A DNA stretch of 5,199 nt from Burkholderiales bacterium (GTDB lineage Bacteria; Pseudomonadota; Gammaproteobacteria; Burkholderiales; SG8-39): assembly GCA_005777205.1 (NCBI GenBank), contig SXNB01000040.1:1-5199 (forward strand), written 5' to 3'. The translations under genes and the position numbers were made by a program. How positions within the stretch are numbered: position 1 is the first letter of the stretch; the number at the start of each line of letters is the position of its first letter. Positions 1 through 5,199 of the stretch are shown one piece after another. The notes under the pieces were generated by a model. The model did no database searches, was not told where the DNA came from, and worked only from the letters and a program-made list of their open reading frames with translations.

Positions 1-291
1 CCAATTCCAGCCCAGCGCGTCTGGGCGGAACACCTTGGCTTGCGGAATCAGGCGGGCCGCGATGCTGCGCACGCGCGACACCTGCGCCGCGTCCCGGTTC
101 AGCTGTCCCTTTTGCTGCGCCTCGCTGATGACCTTGCGGTAAGCCTTGTCTGCGCTCCTGTTGACGGTCCCGGAGGACACCAGCATCGTCTGCTGCCGAC
201 TGACGCCGACTTCGCCCGGCGCGGTCGTCTGGACCGACTGACAGGCGACCAATGAAAGCGCCGCAAGAGCTGCAAGCTGGATCGGTTTCAT
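1..291 (-). CDS. M48-family metallopeptidase, outer-membrane lipoprotein (N-terminal part, cut by the left edge)
   Basis: Only the first 97 codons are visible; the frame is open to base 1. The protein starts MKPIQLAALAALSLVAC, a short lipoprotein signal with lipobox L14-V-A-C17. Gln follows the cysteine, which fits outer-membrane sorting. The next part (TTAPGEVGVSRQQTMLVSS, then a helical stretch ending in VFRPDALGWNW) matches from memory the start of proteobacterial LoiP/YggG-like M48 peptidases, which are periplasmic zinc proteases attached to the outer membrane and linked to envelope quality control. The catalytic HEXXH motif would lie beyond the window, so activity cannot be judged. The start at 291 is chosen because it gives a complete signal peptide; a weak AAGG lies a few bases upstream. 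It follows the MFS gene by 51 bp on the same strand and could be cotranscribed with it. No terminator is visible in that gap. Confidence 0.8.
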   Translation of the reverse strand, partial: MKPIQLAALAALSLVACQSVQTTAPGEVGVSRQQTMLVSSGTVNRSADKAYRKVISEAQQKGQLNRDAAQVSRVRSIAARLIPQAKVFRPDALGWNW

Positions 292-342
292 AAGCCTTGA
301 ATGCTCAGGGTTCGTTCAGCGTTGACAGCGTCATCTTAGCGC

Positions 343-1488
343 TCAAACGCGCACTTTCCAGGCCACCAGCGCCGCGCCGAGCAGCGCGAACAGCGAGCCG
401 ACGCCGAAGCTGAGCGCCGGTCCCAGCGACTGCCAAGTGATGCCCGCGACCAGTGAACCGGTCATGCCGCCGACGCCGTAGCAAAGGCTCGAAAACAGGG
501 CCTGCCCGCGCGCCTGCACCGGCCCCGGGAACAGTCGGTGTACTGCCGCGACCGACGCAGAATGGAAGGCGCCGAAGGTGAACGCGTGCAGCAGTTGCGC
601 CGCCACCACCACCGCGAGCGATTCCACGCCCCAGCCGATGGCGATGAAGCGCACCATCGCGCAGCCGAAGCTCGCCAGCAGCAGCGCTCGCAGCGAAAAG
701 CGCGCGAGCAACTGCGGCAGACGCAGGAAGAGCACGATCTCGGCCAGCACCCCTACCGTCCAAAGCGCGCCGATCATCGTCTTCGAATAACCCGCATTCG
801 CGAGGTGAATGGAAAAGAACACGTACCAGGTGCCGTGCGCCGCGGTCATGCACAGGCTGGCGCCGAAGAAAGCCGCCACACCAGGGCGGCGCAGGACCTC
901 GCCAAAGCGCAGATGGGCGTGCTCTGCGCGCGCCGGGGGATTGCGTGGCACGAGCAGGGAGGCGACGAGGATGCCGGCCGCCAGGCCGACCAGGATCGGC
1001 AGCAGCGAAGCCACCTCGTGGCCGTCCAGCCACGCGCCGACCGCCAGCACCGACAGGATGAAGCCAATAGACCCCCAGAGCCGAATCGGACCATAGAGCC
1101 CCATCCGGCCCTGCAGCGCGGAGAACGTAATGGACTCGATAAGCGGCGCGGCGCCGGCCGAGCACAGGCTTAGCGCGAGCAGCGTGAGCGCGATCGCGGC
1201 TGGGCGCGATTCGCCGAGGAGCGCGGCAAAGCCAGCAAGCATGGCGCAAGCGGAGAACACGAGGACCACGCTTTTCGCGCTTGCGTAACGAGCCCCCCAG
1301 GCGTCCGCCAGCCAGCCCCACAACGCGGGCGCGACGATGCGGGCCGCCTGAGGCATGGCGACGGCGAAAGCGATCTCACCCGCACCCAGGCCCAGGCTCG
1401 CGAGGTACAGCGAAAAATAAGTGACGAACGCGCCGGCGTGTGCGAAGAACGCGAAGTAGTAGGCAGCGAGGCGCGCGGCAACAGGCAT
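343..1488 (-). CDS. MFS transporter, HcaT/phenylpropionate-permease-like (MFS_1_like)
   Basis: This 381-residue, very hydrophobic protein has about 12 predicted membrane helices and the two-halves layout of a major facilitator permease. A motif-A-like loop between helices 2 and 3 (G58-WLAD-AWGAR67) supports the superfamily. The segment YGPIRLWGSIGF (132-143), the polar AHGTWYVFFSIHL (217-229) and LLHAFTFGAFHSA (299-311) resemble the HcaT-type PPP group, whose E. coli member has almost the same length. The central loop (about 181-200) is charged and cytoplasmic. Substrate is unknown: HcaT is linked to 3-phenylpropionate uptake, but no aromatic catabolism gene is nearby, so the name should not be read as a substrate. 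The ATG at 1488 is used because an in-frame stop lies five codons upstream. No clear Shine-Dalgarno is visible. A TATA-containing hexamer on the minus strand at 1514-1519 is a weak -10 candidate without a matching -35. It lies 176 bp downstream of tetR on the same strand, so readthrough is possible. Confidence 0.88.
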   Translation of the reverse strand: MPVAARLAAYYFAFFAHAGAFVTYFSLYLASLGLGAGEIAFAVAMPQAARIVAPALWGWLADAWGARYASAKSVVLVFSACAMLAGFAALLGESRPAAIALTLLALSLCSAGAAPLIESITFSALQGRMGLYGPIRLWGSIGFILSVLAVGAWLDGHEVASLLPILVGLAAGILVASLLVPRNPPARAEHAHLRFGEVLRRPGVAAFFGASLCMTAAHGTWYVFFSIHLANAGYSKTMIGALWTVGVLAEIVLFLRLPQLLARFSLRALLLASFGCAMVRFIAIGWGVESLAVVVAAQLLHAFTFGAFHSASVAAVHRLFPGPVQARGQALFSSLCYGVGGMTGSLVAGITWQSLGPALSFGVGSLFALLGAALVAWKVRV

Positions 1489-1664
1489 GGCCGCCGCAGT
1501 CTACAAGGCATGCCATATAGCCCGCGATGCTGTATCGACATTTGTCCCGCGCCGCGTTCTACGCGCTACTCGCCGCGCCTGTCGCAGGCTGCGCGCGGAC
1601 AGCCCCTGTTCCGGCTGCTGCGCTCCCACGCCCAGCCGGAGAACTGCGCGGCCGCTTTCGCTGC

Positions 1665-2267
1665 TCAGGTGAACTGAGCCGGGCGCGCCGCAAAACGCAG
1701 CGTCGCGAGAACGTCGCGCGCGAACGTGGCGTCGTCGCGGCCCTGCTTCGCCGCAGCGCTGATCTTGTCGTCGAGCATCAGGTTCGCCAGGCCGTGCACC
1801 ATGGCCCAGGCCGCGATCGAGGCGTCGCGCGCGCCGGCGGCCTCCGCAACCTCGCCCGACAGCGCGCTGGACAGGCCGTCGAGCACCTTCGTCGCCACCT
1901 CGCGTAGGGCCGGATATGCGGCGATGCGGACCATCCCGCCAAACATCAGACGGAAGCGCTGCGGCTGCGCCAGCGCGAAACGCATGTAGGCCTCGCCCAT
2001 GCCCTTCAGCCCCCCGCCCGTGCGCGCCTCCTGCTGCGCCCTACCGAGTTGGGCGAAGCCATCGGCCGCCAGCGCCGCTAGCAGGCTGCCCCGGTCAGGA
2101 AAATGGCGGTACGGCGCGTTGTGGGAAACCTTCACCCGGCGTGCCAGTTCACGCATCCGCAGGCCTTCAACACCCTGTTCTTCGAGGAGTTCAGAGGCCG
2201 CCAGGAGGATCGTTCCGGACAGGTATCCGTGGTGGTAGGTGGGCTTTGCTCGACCATATGTTGTCAT
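1665..2267 (-). CDS. TetR/AcrR-family transcriptional repressor with WHG-type C-terminal domain
   Basis: This 200-residue protein has normal TetR length. Residues 11-32 (YHHGYLSGTILLAASELLEE and on) form the first helix typical of the family. Residues 36-56 (GLRMRELARRVKVSHNAPYRHF region) are the helix-turn-helix with the usual YRHF recognition end. The C-terminal ligand/dimer domain contains WAMVHGLANL (154-163), the W-x-x-V-H-G signature of the WHG (TetR_C_13-type) domain. Such proteins act as dimers on palindromes and release DNA on binding a small molecule; the ligand here is unknown. The start at 2267 is fixed upstream by an in-frame TAA two codons before it. No Shine-Dalgarno is visible, so initiation may be weak or leaderless. 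It is divergent from the broken DUF2306 gene, and the shared region holds two operator-like palindromes, one over its own start codon, so autorepression is likely. The reading frame shows no sign of decay. Confidence 0.92.
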   Translation of the reverse strand: MTTYGRAKPTYHHGYLSGTILLAASELLEEQGVEGLRMRELARRVKVSHNAPYRHFPDRGSLLAALAADGFAQLGRAQQEARTGGGLKGMGEAYMRFALAQPQRFRLMFGGMVRIAAYPALREVATKVLDGLSSALSGEVAEAAGARDASIAAWAMVHGLANLMLDDKISAAAKQGRDDATFARDVLATLRFAARPAQFT

Positions 2268-2277
2268 TGTTTACATA
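2257..2277. promoter_or_regulatory. Second, weaker operator-like palindrome over the tetR start codon
   Basis: The 21 bases begin TATGTTGTC and end TTTACATA, with outer arms TATGT/ACATA inverted. They match the 21-base core of the strong palindrome at 2290-2310 at 17 of 21 positions. The left nine bases are identical and the differences fall in the centre and right half. The centre (2267) coincides with the first base of the tetR start codon, and lies 33 bp, about three helical turns, from the centre of the other site. I infer a secondary operator for autoregulation. Part of the sequence also encodes the first codons of TetR, so some of the similarity could be chance. Confidence 0.55.
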
Positions 2278-2289
2278 CCGTTCTAAGTT
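2261..2289 (+). promoter_or_regulatory. Candidate promoter for the DUF2306 remnant
   Basis: TTGTCA (2261-2266) matches the sigma-70 -35 hexamer at five of six positions. After a 17-base spacer comes TAAGTT (2284-2289), a poor -10 with three of six matches. The predicted start near 2296 falls inside the strong palindrome, which fits repression by the divergent TetR. The region is notably AT-richer than the flanking genes. Assignment is by eye only. Confidence 0.35.
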
Positions 2290-2311
2290 TATGTTGTCGT
2301 CGTCAACATAA
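2289..2311. promoter_or_regulatory. Near-perfect palindromic operator, probable TetR binding site
   Basis: Arms TTATGTTG (2289-2296) and CAACATAA (2304-2311) are exact inverted repeats around a 7-base centre TCGTCGT. Inside the centre CG/CG also pair, so only one symmetric position pair in 23 bp fails. Length, symmetry and position between divergent tetR and its neighbour are what is expected of a TetR-family operator. It lies 11 bp upstream of the start of the broken DUF2306 gene and overlaps the likely start point of its transcription. A minus-strand TTGACG (2306 to 2301) inside it could also serve as -35 for tetR, so one bound dimer could block both directions. A transcribed hairpin is unlikely, as no T-run follows. 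Confidence 0.75.
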
Positions 2312-2321
2312 CACATCCTCC

Positions 2322-2690
2322 ATGATCCGTGAACTAAGCTTCGCCAGCGCCGTCCATCTGGCTGCCGTGCTGCCCGCCCTCGCCGTCGGCGTAGTCTAAC
2401 TGCTGCTGCCGAAAGGGGCGCGATCGCACAAGGTGTTCGGCGGGGCCTGGGTCGCGGCGATGGCGATCACCCCCCGTATCTTCGTTCTGGATATTGGGCA
2501 TCAACAACGGCGGCCAGTTCTCCGTGATCCACCTGCTGTCGGTCTTCGTGCTGCTCAACCTAGCGCGCGATCTGGCCCATCCGCCGCGGCTACGTCTCGG
2601 CGCACAAGAAGTTCATGGTGAGCACCCTGCTAGGCCTGGTCAGCGCCGGCGCGCTGATCCTGCCGCTTCCTGCACCAGCTACTTTTTTGA
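2322..2690 (+). pseudogene. Broken DUF2306-type small membrane protein gene
   Basis: No single frame is intact, but joined frames spell a recognisable DUF2306-like protein of about 120 residues. Frame one from ATG 2322 gives HLAAVLPALAVGVV, then a TAA at 2397-2399 where the family usually has Gln (VQLLLPKG), consistent with CAA to TAA. The same frame continues LLLPKGARSHKVFGGAWVA. An extra G in GGG 2496-2498 shifts to the frame reading GINNGGQFSVIHLLSVFVLL. An extra C in CCC 2576-2578 shifts to RRGYVSAHKKFMVSTLLGLV. Near 2665 about five bases seem lost, at the usual LPGR motif, after which FLHQLLF ends at TGA 2688-2690. The intact family members are predicted multi-helix inner-membrane proteins of unknown function. 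The remnant ends 12 bp inside the 3' end of convergent der. No Shine-Dalgarno precedes the start. Two lesions lie in short homopolymers and could be sequencing errors; the stop and the 5-base loss make real decay more likely. Confidence 0.82.
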
Positions 2691-4040
2691 CCTCGTTGTC
2701 GAACGTTTCCCGGCCTGCGGATCGGCATAGGGGTTGCGGCCGGTGCGCAGTTCGATGCGCAACGGCGTGCCGCCCAGCTTGAAGGCGTTGCGGAACCAGC
2801 CCTCGAGGTAGCGCTTGTAGTTGTCGCCGATCTGGTCCAGCGAGTTACCGTGGATGACGACGATGGGCGGGTTGGATCCGCCTTGGTGCGCGTAGCGCAG
2901 CTTGGGCCTCGAATAGCCCTTGCGCGGCGGCGACTGCTGCGCCACCGCGGCGATGAGCGCGCGCGTCAGGCGCGGCGTCGAGAGCTTCGCCATCGCCGCG
3001 GCGTAGGCCGAGTCCACCGCTCGCATCACGCCGGGAACGCCCTTGCCGGACTTCGCCGAAATGTTCAGCGTCTCAGCGAAGCCGAGGAATCCTACCTTCC
3101 AGACCAGTTCGTGCTTGATGCGCTCGCGCGCTTCCTTGCCCGTTGCGTCCCACTTGTTCACCACCACCACCACCGCGCGGCCCCGCTCCAGGATGTAGCC
3201 GGCGACATGCGCGTCCTGCTCCGAGATGCCTTCCACCGCGTCCAGTACCAGCACCGCGACATTGGCGGCCTCGATCGCTTGCAGCGTCTTGACGATAGAG
3301 AATTTCTCCACCTGCGCGCCATGGGACTTGCCGCGCTTGCGCAGGCCCGCGGTGTCGATCAGCGTATAGCGCCGCCCGTTGCGCTCGAAAGGCACTTCGA
3401 TGGCGTCGCGCGTGGTGCCCGGCTCGCCGTAGGCGATAACGCGCACCTCGCCCACCAGCGCGTTCACCAGGGTGGACTTACCGACATTGGGGCGGCCGAC
3501 GATGGCCACCCGCGGATGCTTGCCTTCTTCCTCCGCCGGCTCGTCGCCGGCCGGGAACGGCGCCAACACCGCTTCCATCAATTCGCCCACGCCTTCGCCG
3601 TGAGCGGCGGAAATCGGCCCCGGATTGCCCATACCCAGCTCGTGGAACTCCGCCGCCGCCGCCGCGCCCATGCCTTCGGCCTTGTTGGCCGCGATGCGCA
3701 CGTGCTTGGCGACCTTGCGCAGGCGCTCCGCGATGGCGCGGTCGCCCGGGGTCAGCCCGGCGCGCACGTCCGTGACGAAAATCACCGCATCGGCCTCCAC
3801 GATCGCCTGTTCTGCCTGGCGCGCCATCTCGGCGTAGATCGGGTCCGTCGAGGCGGCCTCGACGCCGCCGGTGTCGATGACGATGTAGGGCCGGCCGCCG
3901 AGCCAGCCGTTGCCGTAGTGCCGGTCGCGCGTCACCCCCGGCACGTCGACCACGATCGCCGAGCGACTGCGAGTGAGGCGGTTGAAGAGCGTGCTCTTGC
4001 CGACGTTGGGCCGTCCGACCAGGGCGATTACCGGCTTCAT
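2679..4040 (-). CDS. der: Ribosome-assembly double GTPase Der (EngA)
   Basis: This complete 453-residue protein has the Der layout: two tandem GTPase domains and a C-terminal KH-like domain. Domain 1 has P-loop G9-RPNVGKS16, switch T37 in GVTRDR, DTGG (56-59), NKAE (119-122) and ISAAHG (143-148). After an acidic linker (PAEEEGK, about 168-174), domain 2 has GRPNVGKST (182-190), GTTRD (208-212), DTAG (229-232), NKWD (295-298) and ISAKSGKG (327-334). The KH-like domain spans about 355-440 (SPPRKGYSRPKLRYAHQ, TGRNPY) and ends in a basic tail. Der binds the 50S subunit and is essential for its maturation in E. coli. The first-domain NKAE has Glu where the canonical motif has Asp. It starts 19 bp after the bamB stop, consistent with one operon; only a weak purine stretch (AAGA) precedes the ATG. 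Its last codons overlap the convergent DUF2306 remnant by 12 bp, and no terminator is evident. Confidence 0.98.
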   Translation of the reverse strand: MKPVIALVGRPNVGKSTLFNRLTRSRSAIVVDVPGVTRDRHYGNGWLGGRPYIVIDTGGVEAASTDPIYAEMARQAEQAIVEADAVIFVTDVRAGLTPGDRAIAERLRKVAKHVRIAANKAEGMGAAAAAEFHELGMGNPGPISAAHGEGVGELMEAVLAPFPAGDEPAEEEGKHPRVAIVGRPNVGKSTLVNALVGEVRVIAYGEPGTTRDAIEVPFERNGRRYTLIDTAGLRKRGKSHGAQVEKFSIVKTLQAIEAANVAVLVLDAVEGISEQDAHVAGYILERGRAVVVVVNKWDATGKEARERIKHELVWKVGFLGFAETLNISAKSGKGVPGVMRAVDSAYAAAMAKLSTPRLTRALIAAVAQQSPPRKGYSRPKLRYAHQGGSNPPIVVIHGNSLDQIGDNYKRYLEGWFRNAFKLGGTPLRIELRTGRNPYADPQAGKRSTTRSKK

Positions 4041-4059
4041 GCCGGTCTTGGATCAGGCT

Positions 4060-5199
4060 TCACAGCGACAGCGCGAACAGGCCGCCGTTCGCGCTCTGCA
4101 CCAGGAAACCGGCGGGCAGGCGCAGCGGCGCGGCACGGATCGCGCTGCCGTCAGTGGCGTGGCGGGCGACGAAGGCGCCGGAGTCGCGGGCGAGGAAGTG
4201 CACGTAGCCCTCGAGGTCGCCCACGGCGATATCGGTGCCGAGCGGAATCGGCTGCGACAGGCGCCGGTTGCTGAGCCGGTCCTGGCGCCAGACGCTGCGC
4301 CCGTTGCTGCGGTCCAGCGCATGCACCGCGCCCTTGTCGTCGCTGACATAGGCGAAGCCAGCGTCGAAGGACACGCCGGTGAGCGAAGACAGGTCGCGTG
4401 CCCACAGCTGGTTGCCGTTCTGCGCGTCGTAGCAGGCGACGCGGCCCTGGTAGGCCGCGGCGCAGACTTCCCGGCCCTGCGCCGCAGGATCGCCGACGAT
4501 GTCGGTGACACGCTCCAGTTCGTTAGCGCCCCTGGGCAGTGCCACCGTGGCCTCCCAGCGCACGCCGCCGTTTGACAGCGCGAGGGCCACCAGTTTGCCG
4601 CCGGAGAAGCCGACGAAGGCCACGCCCTGGTGCACCGTTAACCCGGCGGGCGTGCGCACGATGAGCGCGGTCGGCGCGCGCTGGTAGACCCAGCGCCGCC
4701 GGCCGTCCTCGGCGCCAAAGGCGAAGATCCGGCTGTCGGCGCTGCGCACCAGCACCAGTCCGTCGGCCACGCGGGGCGCGGCCAGGACCTCGCTCGACAC
4801 GCGCGCGCGCCAGCGCACTATGCCGCTTCTCGCATCCAGCGCGACCACTTCGCCGACGTCTGAGGCCACCACCACCAGCTCGCTGTCCGCGCCGATGCCA
4901 CCGGAGATCCGGATCCCGGCCGAGACCCGCCAGCGCGCCTGGCCGTTGGCGGGGTCCAGGCGCGCCACGTTGCCGTCGCGTGCCGCAACAAAGAGGTCTC
5001 CCGCGAGCGCCGGGCTGAGCACGAAGGCTTCCGCGCCGCCAATGCTAGAGGTCCAGAGCGTCTTCACCGCCTGCGGGCTGGTGAGCACCGGAAGGGCGGC
5101 AGGCTTGGGGCCGGACGGAGCGCTGAACCAGTCCATTGGATTGACGCTGGGCAGGCTGGAGCAGGCGCCCAGAGCGGCCGCAGCCAGCGCCGCGATCAG
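4060..5199 (-). CDS. bamB: Outer-membrane assembly lipoprotein BamB (extreme N-terminus beyond the right edge)
   Basis: The frame is open to base 5199 and shows 379 residues, near the length of E. coli BamB (392). The visible part begins inside a signal peptide (LIAALAAAALGAC) with lipobox L-G-A-C13 and Ser at +2, so it should be anchored to the inner face of the outer membrane. The internal ATG at 5136 lies after this cysteine and is not the true start. The rest is an eight-bladed propeller with repeated PQQ-like blade ends: ARLDPANGQARW (79-90), VALDARSGIVRW (119-130), AFGAEDGRRRW (160-170), CYDAQNGNQLW (256-266) and HALDRSNGRSVW (293-304). LIVR (179-182) resembles the L-x-L-R segment reported to contact BamA in E. 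coli, and ELERVTDIVGDP (227-238) is a BamB-like loop. BamB helps BamA fold and insert outer-membrane beta-barrels. Position directly before der supports the call. Confidence 0.95.
   Translation of the reverse strand: MIAALAAAALGACSSLPSVNPMDWFSAPSGPKPAALPVLTSPQAVKTLWTSSIGGAEAFVLSPALAGDLFVAARDGNVARLDPANGQARWRVSAGIRISGGIGADSELVVVASDVGEVVALDARSGIVRWRARVSSEVLAAPRVADGLVLVRSADSRIFAFGAEDGRRRWVYQRAPTALIVRTPAGLTVHQGVAFVGFSGGKLVALALSNGGVRWEATVALPRGANELERVTDIVGDPAAQGREVCAAAYQGRVACYDAQNGNQLWARDLSSLTGVSFDAGFAYVSDDKGAVHALDRSNGRSVWRQDRLSNRRLSQPIPLGTDIAVGDLEGYVHFLARDSGAFVARHATDGSAIRAAPLRLPAGFLVQSANGGLFALSL

Noticed and set aside
292..342. Terminator between the MFS gene and the M48 peptidase gene
   Set aside because: No stable stem with a following T-run is visible in this 51-bp gap.
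538..1173. 211-codon plus-strand frame inside the MFS gene
   Set aside because: It is antisense to the permease, with a charged, repeat-like Arg/Gln/Glu composition and no recognisable motif.
305..1321. 338-codon minus-strand frame overlapping the MFS gene in another frame
   Set aside because: The translation is Arg/Gly/Ala-rich low-complexity sequence, while the overlapping 343-1488 frame gives a coherent 12-helix permease.
1527..1660. Remnant of pyrD, because the frame starts MLYR like dihydroorotate dehydrogenases
   Set aside because: Similarity stops after a few residues in all three frames, and no later PyrD motif is seen.
2641..2656. Perfect hairpin CAGCGC-CGGC-GCGCTG as a possible terminator for der
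   Set aside because: No T-run follows on the minus strand, and the sequence is explained by the Ser-Ala-Gly-Ala-Leu codons of the DUF2306 remnant.
2683..2688. T-run as part of an intrinsic terminator
   Set aside because: No stem directly precedes it. It comes from Lys codons of der and the Phe codons of the remnant.
2850..4274. 474-codon open frame on the plus strand opposite der and the end of bamB
   Set aside because: It is antisense to two clearly recognised genes, and its translation is rich in Arg, His and Ala with no domain. Long antisense frames are common in GC-rich genes.

Overview
The window is GC-rich chromosomal DNA. The gene content suggests a proteobacterium, most likely a betaproteobacterium: bamB next to der, a Der protein of betaproteobacterial length and style, and an M48 lipoprotein peptidase of the LoiP/YggG type. 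The genus cannot be told from the sequence. All intact genes lie on the minus strand, so transcription runs from the right edge to the left.

From right to left: the outer-membrane assembly lipoprotein bamB (4060 to beyond 5199, only the extreme N-terminus missing) is followed after 19 bp by der (2679-4040), a double-GTPase ribosome-assembly factor. This looks like the end of the conserved hisS-yfgM-bamB-der operon. Der is followed tail to tail by a plus-strand remnant of a DUF2306-type small membrane protein (about 2322-2690). It carries one internal stop and three reading-frame changes, and overlaps the end of der by 12 bp. Divergent from the remnant is an intact TetR/AcrR-family repressor gene with a WHG-type C-terminal domain (1665-2267). 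The intergenic region holds a near-perfect 23-bp palindrome (2289-2311) and a related, weaker copy (2257-2277) lying over the tetR start codon. These look like operators of that repressor. Further left are a 12-helix MFS permease resembling the HcaT/phenylpropionate permease group (343-1488) and the N-terminal third of an M48-family lipoprotein metallopeptidase (1-291, cut by the left edge).

Functionally, bamB, der and the M48 peptidase are housekeeping genes for the envelope and ribosomes. The tetR/DUF2306 pair is a small accessory module that has decayed: the regulator and its operator-like sites look intact while the divergent gene is broken. I see no mobile element, CRISPR array, tRNA, rRNA or convincing intrinsic terminator, and no evidence of a new multi-gene system. 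The most informative feature is the paired-operator region and its dead target.
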